A stretch of 17,186 nt of DNA, from assembly GCA_023424585.1 (NCBI GenBank), contig JAFADT010000599.1, positions 1 through 17,186 of the forward strand. The letters are read 5' to 3'. Each line of letters begins with the position of its first letter. The stretch's first letter is position 1. Position numbers and translations under genes: made by a program. The notes under the pieces are model-generated. The model had not been told where the DNA came from, did no database searches, and saw nothing but the letters and a program-made list of their open reading frames with translations. Below are positions 1-7,014 of the stretch, one piece after another. Origin of the DNA: Pseudomonadota bacterium (GTDB taxonomy: Bacteria > Myxococcota > Myxococcia > Myxococcales > Myxococcaceae).

Positions 1-1
1 G

Positions 2-616
2 TGTGGCCCCACCGCGGACTTCACCCCCATCAACAGCTACCAGGGTGGGTTCGCGGACGTCGCGCAGGCGGCCGAGGACGCGGTCGTCCTGATTGACGGG
101 CGCTGCACCGGGACACTGATTGAAGCGAGCGCGGGCCCCGTGGTGGTGACGGCGGGACACTGCGTCGCGCTCGGTGACCGGCCGCTCATCGTCTTCAACT
201 TCGAGGACCAGCCCGACGGCGACCCGCTCATCACCGAGGGCACCGTCATCGAGCAGTCGCTCGAGCCCGACTACGCGCTCATCCAACTGGACGTGCTGCC
301 GCAGGTGACGCCGGTCCTGCTGTCCAGCGTGCCTGGCGACCGGCTGGCCATCATCCAGCACCCGCGCGGAAAGCCCAAGGTCATCGCCGAGGGTGAGTAC
401 CTGGATGCGTGCGACTCGCTGTTCTACTACGCGGACCTGGACACCCTGGTCGGGAGCTCCGGCGCGGGCGTGCTCAACCGCCAGGGACAGCTCGTGGGCG
501 TCCACACGGACGGCGACTGCGACGAGAAGGGCCGCGGCGCCAACCGGGGGTGGACGACGGAAGCGATTGTCGCGGCATCACCGTACCTGGTGGACGCGGA
601 CATCGTCGCGCGCTGA
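2..616 (+). CDS. Secreted trypsin-like (S1 family) serine protease, 5' end outside window
   Basis: The reading frame is open from the window edge (first full codon at nt 2) to the TGA at 614-616, so only the last 204 residues are seen. The catalytic triad of a chymotrypsin-fold protease is visible: TAGHC (His codon 158-160), DYALIQL (Asp codon 269-271) and GSSGAG (Ser codon 458-460). The Ser motif is nearer the glutamyl-endopeptidase/V8-like GxSGxx form than the GDSGGP of trypsin. A GTG at 140 could be read as a start, but the conserved CTGTLI strand lies upstream of it, so the true start is outside the window. The first visible residues are Cys-Gly, which might be the lipidated Cys of a lipoprotein signal, but this cannot be confirmed. 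The protein is probably exported and degrades peptides outside the cell. The family call is firm; the substrate is unknown. Confidence 0.85.
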   Translation, partial: CGPTADFTPINSYQGGFADVAQAAEDAVVLIDGRCTGTLIEASAGPVVVTAGHCVALGDRPLIVFNFEDQPDGDPLITEGTVIEQSLEPDYALIQLDVLPQVTPVLLSSVPGDRLAIIQHPRGKPKVIAEGEYLDACDSLFYYADLDTLVGSSGAGVLNRQGQLVGVHTDGDCDEKGRGANRGWTTEAIVAASPYLVDADIVAR

Positions 617-881
617 AGCAGGGCCCGAGGGGAGACGAGCCTGCGCATGAGCACGGCGGTGCTCGCGGTGGGCTGCGGTGCGTGGCTGTCCGGGTGCGGG
701 ACCGACCTGGAGGCGGCGACGCCCCGGTGCGCGTCCTGGCGTCCCCCGAGTTGCTCCAGGCAGGTGGGCCCAGCGCGGGGCGGTACCGGACGAGCAACGC
801 GGGGGCACACGCCCGGGATGCGTCACTCGGAGTCCTCCTCCCAGCGCAGCGCTGTCGCACCGCTGCCGTCGCGGAGGGGCT
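617..881. other. Intergenic stretch with a possible lipoprotein remnant
   Basis: This 265-bp gap separates the stop of the protease gene from the stop of the minus-strand TetR gene. No intact gene is visible. The only coding-like content is the short lipoprotein-like start at 647, listed separately. No convincing rho-independent terminator was found between the two convergent genes. Confidence 0.5.
647..880 (+). pseudogene. Decayed lipoprotein gene, only the signal peptide recognisable
   Basis: An ATG at 647 with a purine-rich GGGGAG about 12 nt upstream starts a peptide reading MSTAVLAVGCGAWLSGCGTD, a good lipoprotein signal with lipobox LSGC (Cys codon 695-697), followed by an acidic stretch. 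After about residue 26 the frame turns into Arg/Ser/Pro-rich sequence typical of out-of-frame GC-rich DNA. Frame 1 continues from about 721 with a more protein-like stretch (APVRVLASPELLQAGGPSAG), suggesting a frameshift near 720. The frame-2 ORF also runs into the 3' end of the TetR gene on the other strand. I read this as a broken lipoprotein gene. The alternative is a chance ORF of 88 codons. Confidence 0.4.
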
Positions 882-1514
882 TCAGTCCGCCGTCGCCGCG
901 TCCTTCGGCGTGAGCTGGGCTTCGAGCGTCCGCGCCCAGTGCGCCAGGACCTTGCGGCGCCGCGCCGTGTCGTCGTGGAGCAGGTTCGCCAGCGCCAGGC
1001 CGCGCAGCAGGTCCAGCGTCGCGCGCACGGCGTCGCGGACATCCCGGTCGCGCTCATCCAACCCCAACAGCCCGACGGTGAGCCGGTGCACCTCCCGGCC
1101 CACGTGCGTCTCCAGCGGCAGCAGCAGGGCCTTCAACTCCGCGTCGGCCCCGGCCGCCACCCAGAGGTGCGTGGCCGCGGTGAAGAGCGGGCCGGCGTAG
1201 ACGTCGTGGAGCAGGTTCAACAGCGGCTCGACGCGCCGCCGGCTCTCCGGCAGGCCGCTCGCGCGCCGCACCAGTTCCTCGATCTGCTGGTGGAAGACGT
1301 ACTCCACCGCGGCCGCCACCAGGGCCGCGCGCGTCGGGAAGTGGTGCTGGCAGGCGCCACGTGACACGCCCGCGCGCTCGGCGATGGCGCCCATGGTGGC
1401 CCCTGCCCAGCCCTTCTCCACGAGCACGTCGATGGCGGCCGTCATCAGCTTCTGCCGCGTCACCCGGCTGCGCTCCTGCTCTTGCCGTGTCGTACCGCCC
1501 GCCGCGCCGCTCAT
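882..1514 (-). CDS. TetR/AcrR-family transcriptional repressor, divergent from the Atu-like operon
   Basis: This encodes 210 residues from ATG (complement of 1512-1514) to TGA (complement of 882-884). The N-terminal TetR_N helix-turn-helix domain spans about residues 18-66: TRQKLMTAAIDVLVEKGW, then MGAIAERAGVSRGACQHHFP, with the conserved G-V-S-RG-x-x-x-HHF recognition-helix pattern, and TRAALVAAAVEY. The remaining ~140 residues are a helical, Leu/Ala-rich ligand and dimerisation domain. The frame stays open far upstream, but that part is antisense to atuA, so the ATG next to the HTH is the sensible start. The gene is transcribed divergently from atuA with a perfect palindrome in the 96-bp gap. 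In Pseudomonas aeruginosa a TetR protein, AtuR, sits in the same position and represses atu genes by binding inverted repeats. By analogy this protein should repress the operon and itself until a terpenoid or branched acyl-CoA ligand binds. Confidence 0.88.
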   Translation of the reverse strand: MSGAAGGTTRQEQERSRVTRQKLMTAAIDVLVEKGWAGATMGAIAERAGVSRGACQHHFPTRAALVAAAVEYVFHQQIEELVRRASGLPESRRRVEPLLNLLHDVYAGPLFTAATHLWVAAGADAELKALLLPLETHVGREVHRLTVGLLGLDERDRDVRDAVRATLDLLRGLALANLLHDDTARRRKVLAHWARTLEAQLTPKDAATAD

Positions 1515-1542
1515 GTGGCCACACTGGGCCGGCGGGAAGAAA

Positions 1543-1562
1543 AAAGCAATCGTGATTGCTTT
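1543..1562. promoter_or_regulatory. Perfect 9-2-9 palindrome, probable TetR operator
   Basis: The arms AAAGCAATC (1543-1551) and GATTGCTTT (1554-1562) are exact reverse complements around a GT centre. The site lies between the divergent TetR gene (start 1514) and atuA (start 1611). It is strikingly AT-rich in very GC-rich surroundings. Size and symmetry fit a TetR dimer site. It overlaps a weak -35-like TTGCTT (1556-1561) facing atuA, so binding would block transcription in that direction and probably also of the repressor gene. That it is the binding site is inferred from position and symmetry. Confidence 0.75.
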
Positions 1563-1582
1563 CTTTGAGGGTGGGGTACAGA
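1556..1582 (+). promoter_or_regulatory. Weak candidate promoter for the Atu-like operon
   Basis: A TTGCTT (1556-1561) lies upstream of a TACAGA (1577-1582), separated by 15 nt, which is shorter than the 17 nt preferred by the housekeeping sigma factor. The -10 match is only 3 of 6. The position is right: it is downstream of or within the palindrome and about 30 nt before the AGGAGG ribosome-binding site (1601-1606) and the ATG at 1611. This is a guess that needs transcription-start mapping. Confidence 0.25.
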
Positions 1583-1610
1583 CTCGCCGCTCCCTGGCTG
1601 AGGAGGTGCG

Positions 1611-3305
1611 ATGGACGCGCGTTCGCTGCGCATCGGCAATGCATCCGGCTTCTACGGCGACCGCTTCTCCGCGTTCCGGGAGATGCTGGAGGGCGGTCCG
1701 CTCGACGTCCTCACCGGCGACTACCTGGCGGAGCTGACCATGCTCATCCTGGGCCGCGACCGGCTGAAGAACCCGTCGGGCGGCTACGCGCGGACGTTCC
1801 TGCGCCAGTTGGAGGAGACGCTGGGCCTCGCGGTGCAGCGCAAGGTCCGCATCGTCGCGAACGCAGGGGGACTCAACCCGGAGGGGCTCGCGAAGGACCT
1901 GCGCGCGCTGGCCACGAAGCTCGGGGTGGCCGTGAACATCGCGCACGTCGAGGGGGATGACCTGGTCGCCCGCGCGGACGAGCTCGGCTTCGGCGAGCCG
2001 CTCACGGCGAACGCGTACCTCGGGGGCTGGGGCATCGCGGCGTGCCTCGACGCGGGCGCGGACATCGTCGTCACCGGGCGCGTCACGGACGCTTCGCTCG
2101 TCGTCGGTCCCGCGGCCTCCCACTTCGGCTGGAAGCGCGACGACTGGGACCGCCTCGCGGGCGCCATGGTCGCGGGCCACGTCCTGGAGTGCGGCGCCCA
2201 GGCGACCGGCGGCAACTTCGCGCGCTTCAGCGAGATCGACCTGCGCCGGCCCGGCTTCCCGCTCGCGGAGCTCTTCGCCGACGGTTCGAGCATCATCACC
2301 AAGCACCCGGGCACCGGCGGCGCCGTCACCGTCGACACGGTGAAGGCCCAGCTCGTGTACGAGATTGGCGGCGCCCGCTATGCCGGCCCGGACGCGACGG
2401 CGCGCTTCGACACCATCGTGGTCGAGGACGTTGGCCCTGACCGGGTGCGCCTGTCGGGCGTGCGCGGCGAGCCGCCTCCTCCGGACGTGAAGGTCTGCCT
2501 GAACCGGCTCGGCGGCTTCCGCAACGAGGCCCACTTCATGCTCGTCGGCCTGGACATCGAGGAGAAGGCCGCGCTCGTCCGTGCGCAGCTCGATGCGACG
2601 CTCAAGCCCCGGCCGGCGGAGGTCCTCTACACGCTTGCTCGCACCGACCACGCGGACGCCCCGAGCGAGGAGCAGGCCACGGCGACGCTGCGGGTCTCCG
2701 TGAAGGACGCCGACGCGAAGGCCGTCGGTCGTCCCTTCAGCGGCGCGGTGGTGGAGCTGGCCCTGTCCAGCTACCCCGGCTTCTTCCTGCCCACGCTGCC
2801 CGGCGACGGCTCGCCCTTCGGCGTCTACACGCCGGCCTACGTGGACGCGCGGAGGGTGCCGCACACCGCGGTGCTCTGGGACGGTCGGCGCATCGACGTA
2901 CAACCCCCGGAGGAGACGCGCGCGCTGGAGGCCGTCTCCGCGCCGCCGCTGCCCGCGCCGCTGGCTGTCGGGGCCACCCGGCGTGCGCCGCTCGGTCAGG
3001 TGGCCCTGGCTCGCAGCGGGGACAAGGGCGGGGACGCGAACATCGGCGTCTGGGTCCGCACCGACGAGGCGTGGCGCTGGCTCGCGCACACCCTCACGGT
3101 GGAGCGGCTGCGCGCGCTGCTCCCGGAGACGAAGGCGCTCAGGATCCAGCGGCACGTCCTCCCGAACCTGCGCGCCCTGAACTTCGTCGTCGAGGGCCTG
3201 CTCGGCGAGGGAGTCTCGTCCTCCACCCGATTCGATCCGCAGGCCAAGGCGCTCGGCGAGTGGCTGCGCTCGCGCCACGTCGACGTCCCGGAATCCCTTC
3301 TCTAG
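1611..3305 (+). CDS. atuA: AtuA-like protein (acyclic terpene utilisation family, former DUF1446)
   Basis: This encodes 564 residues; the ATG at 1611 follows AGGAGG at 1601-1606. The large N-terminal AtuA domain (about residues 6-440) shows family-typical stretches: IGNASGFYGDRFSA near the start, GDYLAELTMLIL, ANAGGLNPEGLAKDL, and VVTGRVTDASLVVGPAASHF around residue 155. A C-terminal ferredoxin-fold AtuA-like domain starts at about residue 463 with ALARSGDKGGDANIGVWV (R468-S-G-D-K-G). AtuA is required for acyclic terpene use in Pseudomonas, but its reaction has not been established as far as I know. It is the first gene of the operon, 24 bp before the acyl-CoA dehydrogenase, and is probably cytoplasmic (no signal peptide). 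Because the operon lacks an HMG-CoA-lyase-like gene, AtuA is a candidate for the missing C-C cleavage or acetate-release step; that is inference. The family assignment is firm. Confidence 0.88.
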   Translation: MDARSLRIGNASGFYGDRFSAFREMLEGGPLDVLTGDYLAELTMLILGRDRLKNPSGGYARTFLRQLEETLGLAVQRKVRIVANAGGLNPEGLAKDLRALATKLGVAVNIAHVEGDDLVARADELGFGEPLTANAYLGGWGIAACLDAGADIVVTGRVTDASLVVGPAASHFGWKRDDWDRLAGAMVAGHVLECGAQATGGNFARFSEIDLRRPGFPLAELFADGSSIITKHPGTGGAVTVDTVKAQLVYEIGGARYAGPDATARFDTIVVEDVGPDRVRLSGVRGEPPPPDVKVCLNRLGGFRNEAHFMLVGLDIEEKAALVRAQLDATLKPRPAEVLYTLARTDHADAPSEEQATATLRVSVKDADAKAVGRPFSGAVVELALSSYPGFFLPTLPGDGSPFGVYTPAYVDARRVPHTAVLWDGRRIDVQPPEETRALEAVSAPPLPAPLAVGATRRAPLGQVALARSGDKGGDANIGVWVRTDEAWRWLAHTLTVERLRALLPETKALRIQRHVLPNLRALNFVVEGLLGEGVSSSTRFDPQAKALGEWLRSRHVDVPESLL

Positions 3306-3329
3306 CGCCTTCGCACACCGAGGAAGACC

Positions 3330-4496
3330 ATGCAGCACACCCAGGAACACCGCGCCATCCGCCAGACCGTCCGCAAGTTCGTGGAGCAGGAGCTGAACCC
3401 GCACGTCGACGCCTGGGAGGCCGCGGAGATCTTCCCGGCCCGGGAGGTCTTCAAGAAGCTGGGCGAGCTCGGGCTGCTCGGCATCACCAAGCCCACGGAG
3501 TTCGGCGGGCTGGGGCTGGACGCGTCGTTCTCCGTCGCCTTCGCCGAGGAGCTGGGCCACTGCACCTGCGGCGCGCTGCCCATGGCCATCGGCGTCGTGA
3601 CGGACATGGCGACGCCCGCGCTCGCCCGCTTCGGCAGCGACGCCCTGCGGCGGGAGTTCCTGGCGCCCACGCTCGCGGGCGAGCGCGTCTGCTCCATCGC
3701 GGTGAGCGAGCCCGGCGCCGGCTCCGACGTGGCCAGCGTCACGACCACGGCGCGCCGGGACGGCGACGACTACGTCATCGACGGCAGCAAGATGTGGATC
3801 ACCAACGGCATGCAGGCGGATTGGATCTGCCTGCTCGCCAACACGGGTGACGGGCCCGCGCACGCGAACAAGTCGCTCATCATCGTGCCCATGGACAGCC
3901 CGGGCATCACCCGGTCGAAGATCCGCAAGCTGGGCATGTGGGCGTCCGACACGGCGCAGCTCTTCTTCGACGGCGTGCGCGTCCCCACGCGCTTCCGCAT
4001 CGGCGACGAGGGGCGCGGCTTCGCCATGCAGATGCAGCAGTTCCAGGAGGAGCGGCTGTTCGTGGCGGCGAGCACGCTGGTCACCTTCGACCGGCTCATC
4101 GCGCAGACGGCCGAGTACACGCGGCAGCGCAAGGCCTTCGGCCAGTCCATCCTCGACAACCAGAGCGTGCACTTCCGGCTCGCCGAGTTGCAGACGGAGG
4201 TGGAGGCGCTCCGGGCGCTCATCTACCGGACCGTCGCCATGTACGTGGAGAACAAGGACGACCCGGAGGTCGTGAAGCTCGCGTCGATGAGCAAGCTCAA
4301 GTCGGGCCGGCTCGCCCGCGAGCTGGTGGATGGCTGCCTCCAGTTCTGGGGGGGCATGGGCTTCACCTGGGACAACCCCGCCGCCCGCGCCTACCGCGAC
4401 CTTCGCCTGGGCTCCATCGGCGGCGGCGCCGACGAGGTGATGCTCGGGATCATCAGCAAGGCCATGGGAACGCTGCCCCGCAAGGCGCGCGGCTGA
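3330..4496 (+). CDS. atuD: Acyl-CoA dehydrogenase, isovaleryl/citronellyl-CoA type (AtuD-like)
   Basis: This is a full-length 388-residue FAD acyl-CoA dehydrogenase. The N-terminal helical domain runs to about residue 118. The middle beta domain carries CSIAVSEPGAGSDVAS (about 121-136) and WITNG (156-160). The C-terminal helical domain carries RKAFGQSI (267-274) and QFWGGMGF (338-345). The C-terminal position that holds the catalytic Glu in MCAD-type enzymes (YEGT) reads IGGGA here (363-367), so that Glu is absent. A Glu is present in FQEERL (E241, followed by Arg-Leu), which matches the helix-G base of isovaleryl-CoA dehydrogenase (E254 in LERL). That arrangement suits 3-methyl-branched acyl-CoAs such as isovaleryl- or citronellyl-CoA. 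The expected reaction is citronellyl-CoA to geranyl-CoA, passing electrons to ETF. It lies 24 bp after atuA, and the next start follows 11 bp after its stop. Isovaleryl-CoA remains a possible substrate. Confidence 0.85.
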   Translation: MQHTQEHRAIRQTVRKFVEQELNPHVDAWEAAEIFPAREVFKKLGELGLLGITKPTEFGGLGLDASFSVAFAEELGHCTCGALPMAIGVVTDMATPALARFGSDALRREFLAPTLAGERVCSIAVSEPGAGSDVASVTTTARRDGDDYVIDGSKMWITNGMQADWICLLANTGDGPAHANKSLIIVPMDSPGITRSKIRKLGMWASDTAQLFFDGVRVPTRFRIGDEGRGFAMQMQQFQEERLFVAASTLVTFDRLIAQTAEYTRQRKAFGQSILDNQSVHFRLAELQTEVEALRALIYRTVAMYVENKDDPEVVKLASMSKLKSGRLARELVDGCLQFWGGMGFTWDNPAARAYRDLRLGSIGGGADEVMLGIISKAMGTLPRKARG

Positions 4497-4507
4497 GGAA
4501 CAACACG

Positions 4508-5386
4508 ATGGGATACCGTTCAGTCTTCGCCAGGGATGCCTTCGCGGGTCGAACCATCATCGTCACCGGCGCCGGCAGCGGCATCGGGCGGTGCACCGCG
4601 CATGAGCTCGCGTCGCTCGGCGCGCATGTCGTCCTCGTCGGCCGCAAGCCGGAGAAGCTGGCGAAGGTCGCCGGGGAGCTTGCCGCGGAAGGCCACGCGT
4701 CCACGCAGCACTCGGTGGACATCCGCGACGAGGCCGGGGTGCGTGACATGGTGGCCGCCATCGTCCAGGCGCGCGGCCGCATCCACGGGCTCGTGAACAA
4801 CGCCGGCGGGCAGTTCCCGTCGCCGCTGTCGCAGATCTCCAAGAAGGGCTTCGAGGCCGTCGTCGCCACGAACCTCACCGGCGGCTTCCTGGTCGCGCGC
4901 GAGGTGTTCACCCAGTCCATGAGCGAGCACGGTGGCGCCATCGTGAACATGCTCGCGGATGCGTGGAACGGCATGCCAGGGATGGGGCACTCGGGCGCGG
5001 CGCGCGCCGGCATGTTCAACCTGACGCAGACGGCCGCCGTCGAGTGGGCCTCCTCCGGGGTCCGCGTGAACGCCGTGGCGCCCGGCTGGGTGGCCTCCAG
5101 CGGCCTGGACACCTACGAGGACCCCTTCGTGCGAGAGATGATCCCCATCCTGCGCAAGCAGGTGCCCCTGCACCGGCTGGCCACCGAGGCGGAGGTGAGC
5201 GGCGCCATCGTGTTCCTCCTCTCCGACGTGGCGGCGTTCATCACCGGCGAGGTCATCCGCATCGATGGGGGCGCGTCCTGCAACACGAAGACGTTCCCGC
5301 TGTCCGAGCACTCGAACTCGAAGCCCTACGACGGGTTCCACCTCGCGGCGCCGCCCTCCATCCTCGACGGCCCGAAGGAGCAGTGA
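4508..5386 (+). CDS. Short-chain dehydrogenase/reductase, PECR-like, with a non-canonical active site
   Basis: This encodes 292 residues. The ATG at 4508 is 11 bp after the acyl-CoA dehydrogenase stop, with GAGG overlapping that stop; the open frame continues upstream but only as a shadow of that gene. Rossmann features are TGAGSGIG (20-27, nucleotide binding), NNAG (97-100), NAVAPGWV (188-195) and FITGEVIRIDGG (244-255). The usual SDR catalytic Ser and YxxxK are missing. The region reads NMLADAW, then HSGAARAGMFNLTQ (161-174), giving H161-x4-R166 at the usual place and FNLTQ where the related peroxisomal trans-2-enoyl-CoA reductase has YNLTK. The long C-terminal tail after the core also resembles that family. 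Pseudomonas atu clusters carry two SDR genes (atuB, atuG), proposed to oxidise citronellol/citronellal or handle an acyl-CoA. The exact reaction here is unknown, and loss of oxidoreductase activity is possible. Confidence 0.8.
   Translation: MGYRSVFARDAFAGRTIIVTGAGSGIGRCTAHELASLGAHVVLVGRKPEKLAKVAGELAAEGHASTQHSVDIRDEAGVRDMVAAIVQARGRIHGLVNNAGGQFPSPLSQISKKGFEAVVATNLTGGFLVAREVFTQSMSEHGGAIVNMLADAWNGMPGMGHSGAARAGMFNLTQTAAVEWASSGVRVNAVAPGWVASSGLDTYEDPFVREMIPILRKQVPLHRLATEAEVSGAIVFLLSDVAAFITGEVIRIDGGASCNTKTFPLSEHSNSKPYDGFHLAAPPSILDGPKEQ
5375..5380 (+). promoter_or_regulatory. Ribosome-binding site fixing the GTG start of the carboxylase beta subunit
   Basis: AAGGAG sits inside the last codons of the SDR gene, 7 nt before GTG at 5388. 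The open frame extends upstream to 5265 with an Arg/Ser-rich shadow sequence, so this site and the family length decide for the GTG start. Confidence 0.7.
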
Positions 5387-5387
5387 C

Positions 5388-7004
5388 GTGCCCACGCTCG
5401 TCTCGCAGGTCGAACCGGCCTCCGCCACCTTCACCGCGCAGCGCAAGGAGATGCTCGACCGCGTCGCCGAGCTGCGGGCCATCGAGCAGAAGTCGCGCGA
5501 CACCGAGCAGCAGGCCCGCGACAGGTTCAAGCAGCGCGGGCAGCTCCTGCCGCGTGAACGGCTGGCGCTGCTGCTCGACCGGGGCTCGCCATTCCTGGAG
5601 CTCTCCACGCTCTGCGGCTACAAGCACCACGACGACACCGACGGCTCGCTGGCCGGGGGCAACACCCTCATCGGCATCGGCTTCGTGTCCGGTGTGCGCT
5701 GCCTGGTGTTCGTGAGCAACTCCGCCGTGAAGGGCGGCACCGCGACGCCCTGGGGCGTCCAGAAGGCGCTGCGCTCGCAGGAGATCGCGCTGGAGAACCG
5801 GCTGCCCGTGGTGTCGCTCGTGGAGAGCGGTGGCGCGAACCTGCTCTACCAGCAGGAGATCTTCGTCCCGGGTGGGGAGACCTTCTACAACCAGGCGAAG
5901 CTGTCCGCGGCGGGCATCCCCCAGGTCACCGTCGTCCACGGTTCGAGCACGGCGGGCGGCGCGTACATCCCGGGCCTCTCCGACCACGTCGTGATGGTGC
6001 GCGGCAAGGCGAAGGTGTTCCTCGCCGGGCCTCCGCTGCTGCTCGCGGCCACGGGCGAGGTCGCCACGGACGAGGACCTGGGCGGCGCGGAGATGCACAC
6101 CGCCGTGGCCGGCACCTCGGACCACCTGGCCGAGGACGACGCCGACGGCATCCGCATCGCGCGGGAGATCGTCGCGTCGCTGGGGTGGAATGATGCCCTG
6201 CCGGCGGCCGCGCGTCCCGCCTTCGAGCCGCCGCGCTACGCGGTGGAGGAGCTGTGCGGTGTGGTTCCCATGGACCACCGCAAGCCCTACGACTGCCGCG
6301 AGGTGATTGCCCGGCTCGTGGACGGCTCGGACTTCTCGCCCTTCAAGGACGAGTACGACGCGCTCACCGTCTGCGGCTGGGCGCGCATCGAGGGCCGGGC
6401 AGTGGGCATCATCGGCAACAACGGGCCCATCACGGCGAAGGGCGCGACGAAGGCGGGGCAGTTCATCCAGCTCTGCTGTCAGGCGCGCACGCCCATCGTC
6501 TACCTGCAGAACACCACGGGCTACATGGTGGGGACGCAGTCGGAGCAGGGCGGCATCGTGAAGCATGGCGCGAAGATGCTTCAGGCGGTGGCCAACGCGA
6601 CCGTGCCGCAGCTGACCATCCTCCTGGGGGGAGCCTTTGGCGCGGGCAACTACGGCATGTGCGGCCGCGCGTTCCACCCGCGCTTCATCTTCGCCTGGCC
6701 CAATGCGCGCACGGCGGTGATGGGCGGCGAGCAGGCGGCGAAGGTGCTGACCATCGTCGTCACGGAGAAGGCGCGGCGCGCGGGGCTGCCGCCTGACCAG
6801 GAGTTCCTGGACGGGATGGCGAAGCCGCTCATCGAGCAGTTCGACCGTGAGTCGGATGCCTTCCATTGCAGCGCGCGGCTGTTCGACGACGGCGTCATCG
6901 ACCCCCGGGACACGCGGCGGGTGCTCGGGTTCCTCCTGGCCACGTGTGACGAGGCTTCGCGCCGCACGCTGGCGCCCAACTCCTTCGGCGTCGCCCGGCT
7001 GTAG
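5388..7004 (+). CDS. atuC: Acyl-CoA carboxylase beta (carboxyltransferase) subunit, geranyl-/3-methylcrotonyl-CoA type
   Basis: This encodes 538 residues from GTG 5388, one base after the SDR stop, close to the length of MCC/GCC beta subunits. Both crotonase-fold carboxyltransferase halves are complete. The N half has VESGGANLLYQQEIF (145-159), GSSTAGGAYIPG (185-196), FLAGPPL and LGGAEMH. The C half has QNTTGYMVG (374-382), EQGGIVKHGAKM, GGAFGAGNYGMCGRAF (414-429) and PNARTAVMGGEQAA (438-451). The glycine-rich turns form the oxyanion holes for acyl-CoA and carboxybiotin. It moves CO2 from biotin on the alpha subunit to the gamma-methyl carbon of an enoyl-CoA. The pocket segment ETFYNQAKLSA (164-174) has Phe-Tyr where MCC has Phe-Phe; geranyl-CoA enzymes are reported to be more open here, so the substrate is uncertain. 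It is translationally coupled to its neighbours, and the alpha subunit follows after 10 bp. Confidence 0.88.
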   Translation: MPTLVSQVEPASATFTAQRKEMLDRVAELRAIEQKSRDTEQQARDRFKQRGQLLPRERLALLLDRGSPFLELSTLCGYKHHDDTDGSLAGGNTLIGIGFVSGVRCLVFVSNSAVKGGTATPWGVQKALRSQEIALENRLPVVSLVESGGANLLYQQEIFVPGGETFYNQAKLSAAGIPQVTVVHGSSTAGGAYIPGLSDHVVMVRGKAKVFLAGPPLLLAATGEVATDEDLGGAEMHTAVAGTSDHLAEDDADGIRIAREIVASLGWNDALPAAARPAFEPPRYAVEELCGVVPMDHRKPYDCREVIARLVDGSDFSPFKDEYDALTVCGWARIEGRAVGIIGNNGPITAKGATKAGQFIQLCCQARTPIVYLQNTTGYMVGTQSEQGGIVKHGAKMLQAVANATVPQLTILLGGAFGAGNYGMCGRAFHPRFIFAWPNARTAVMGGEQAAKVLTIVVTEKARRAGLPPDQEFLDGMAKPLIEQFDRESDAFHCSARLFDDGVIDPRDTRRVLGFLLATCDEASRRTLAPNSFGVARL

Positions 7005-7014
7005 CGAGGGGATC

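Noticed and set aside
882..4172. Open minus-strand frame of 1096 codons
   Set aside because: Only the first-mentioned end (882-1514) is a real gene (TetR). The rest is antisense to atuA and the acyl-CoA dehydrogenase, has Arg/Ala/Val/Asp-rich shadow composition and no domain. It stays open because of GC bias.
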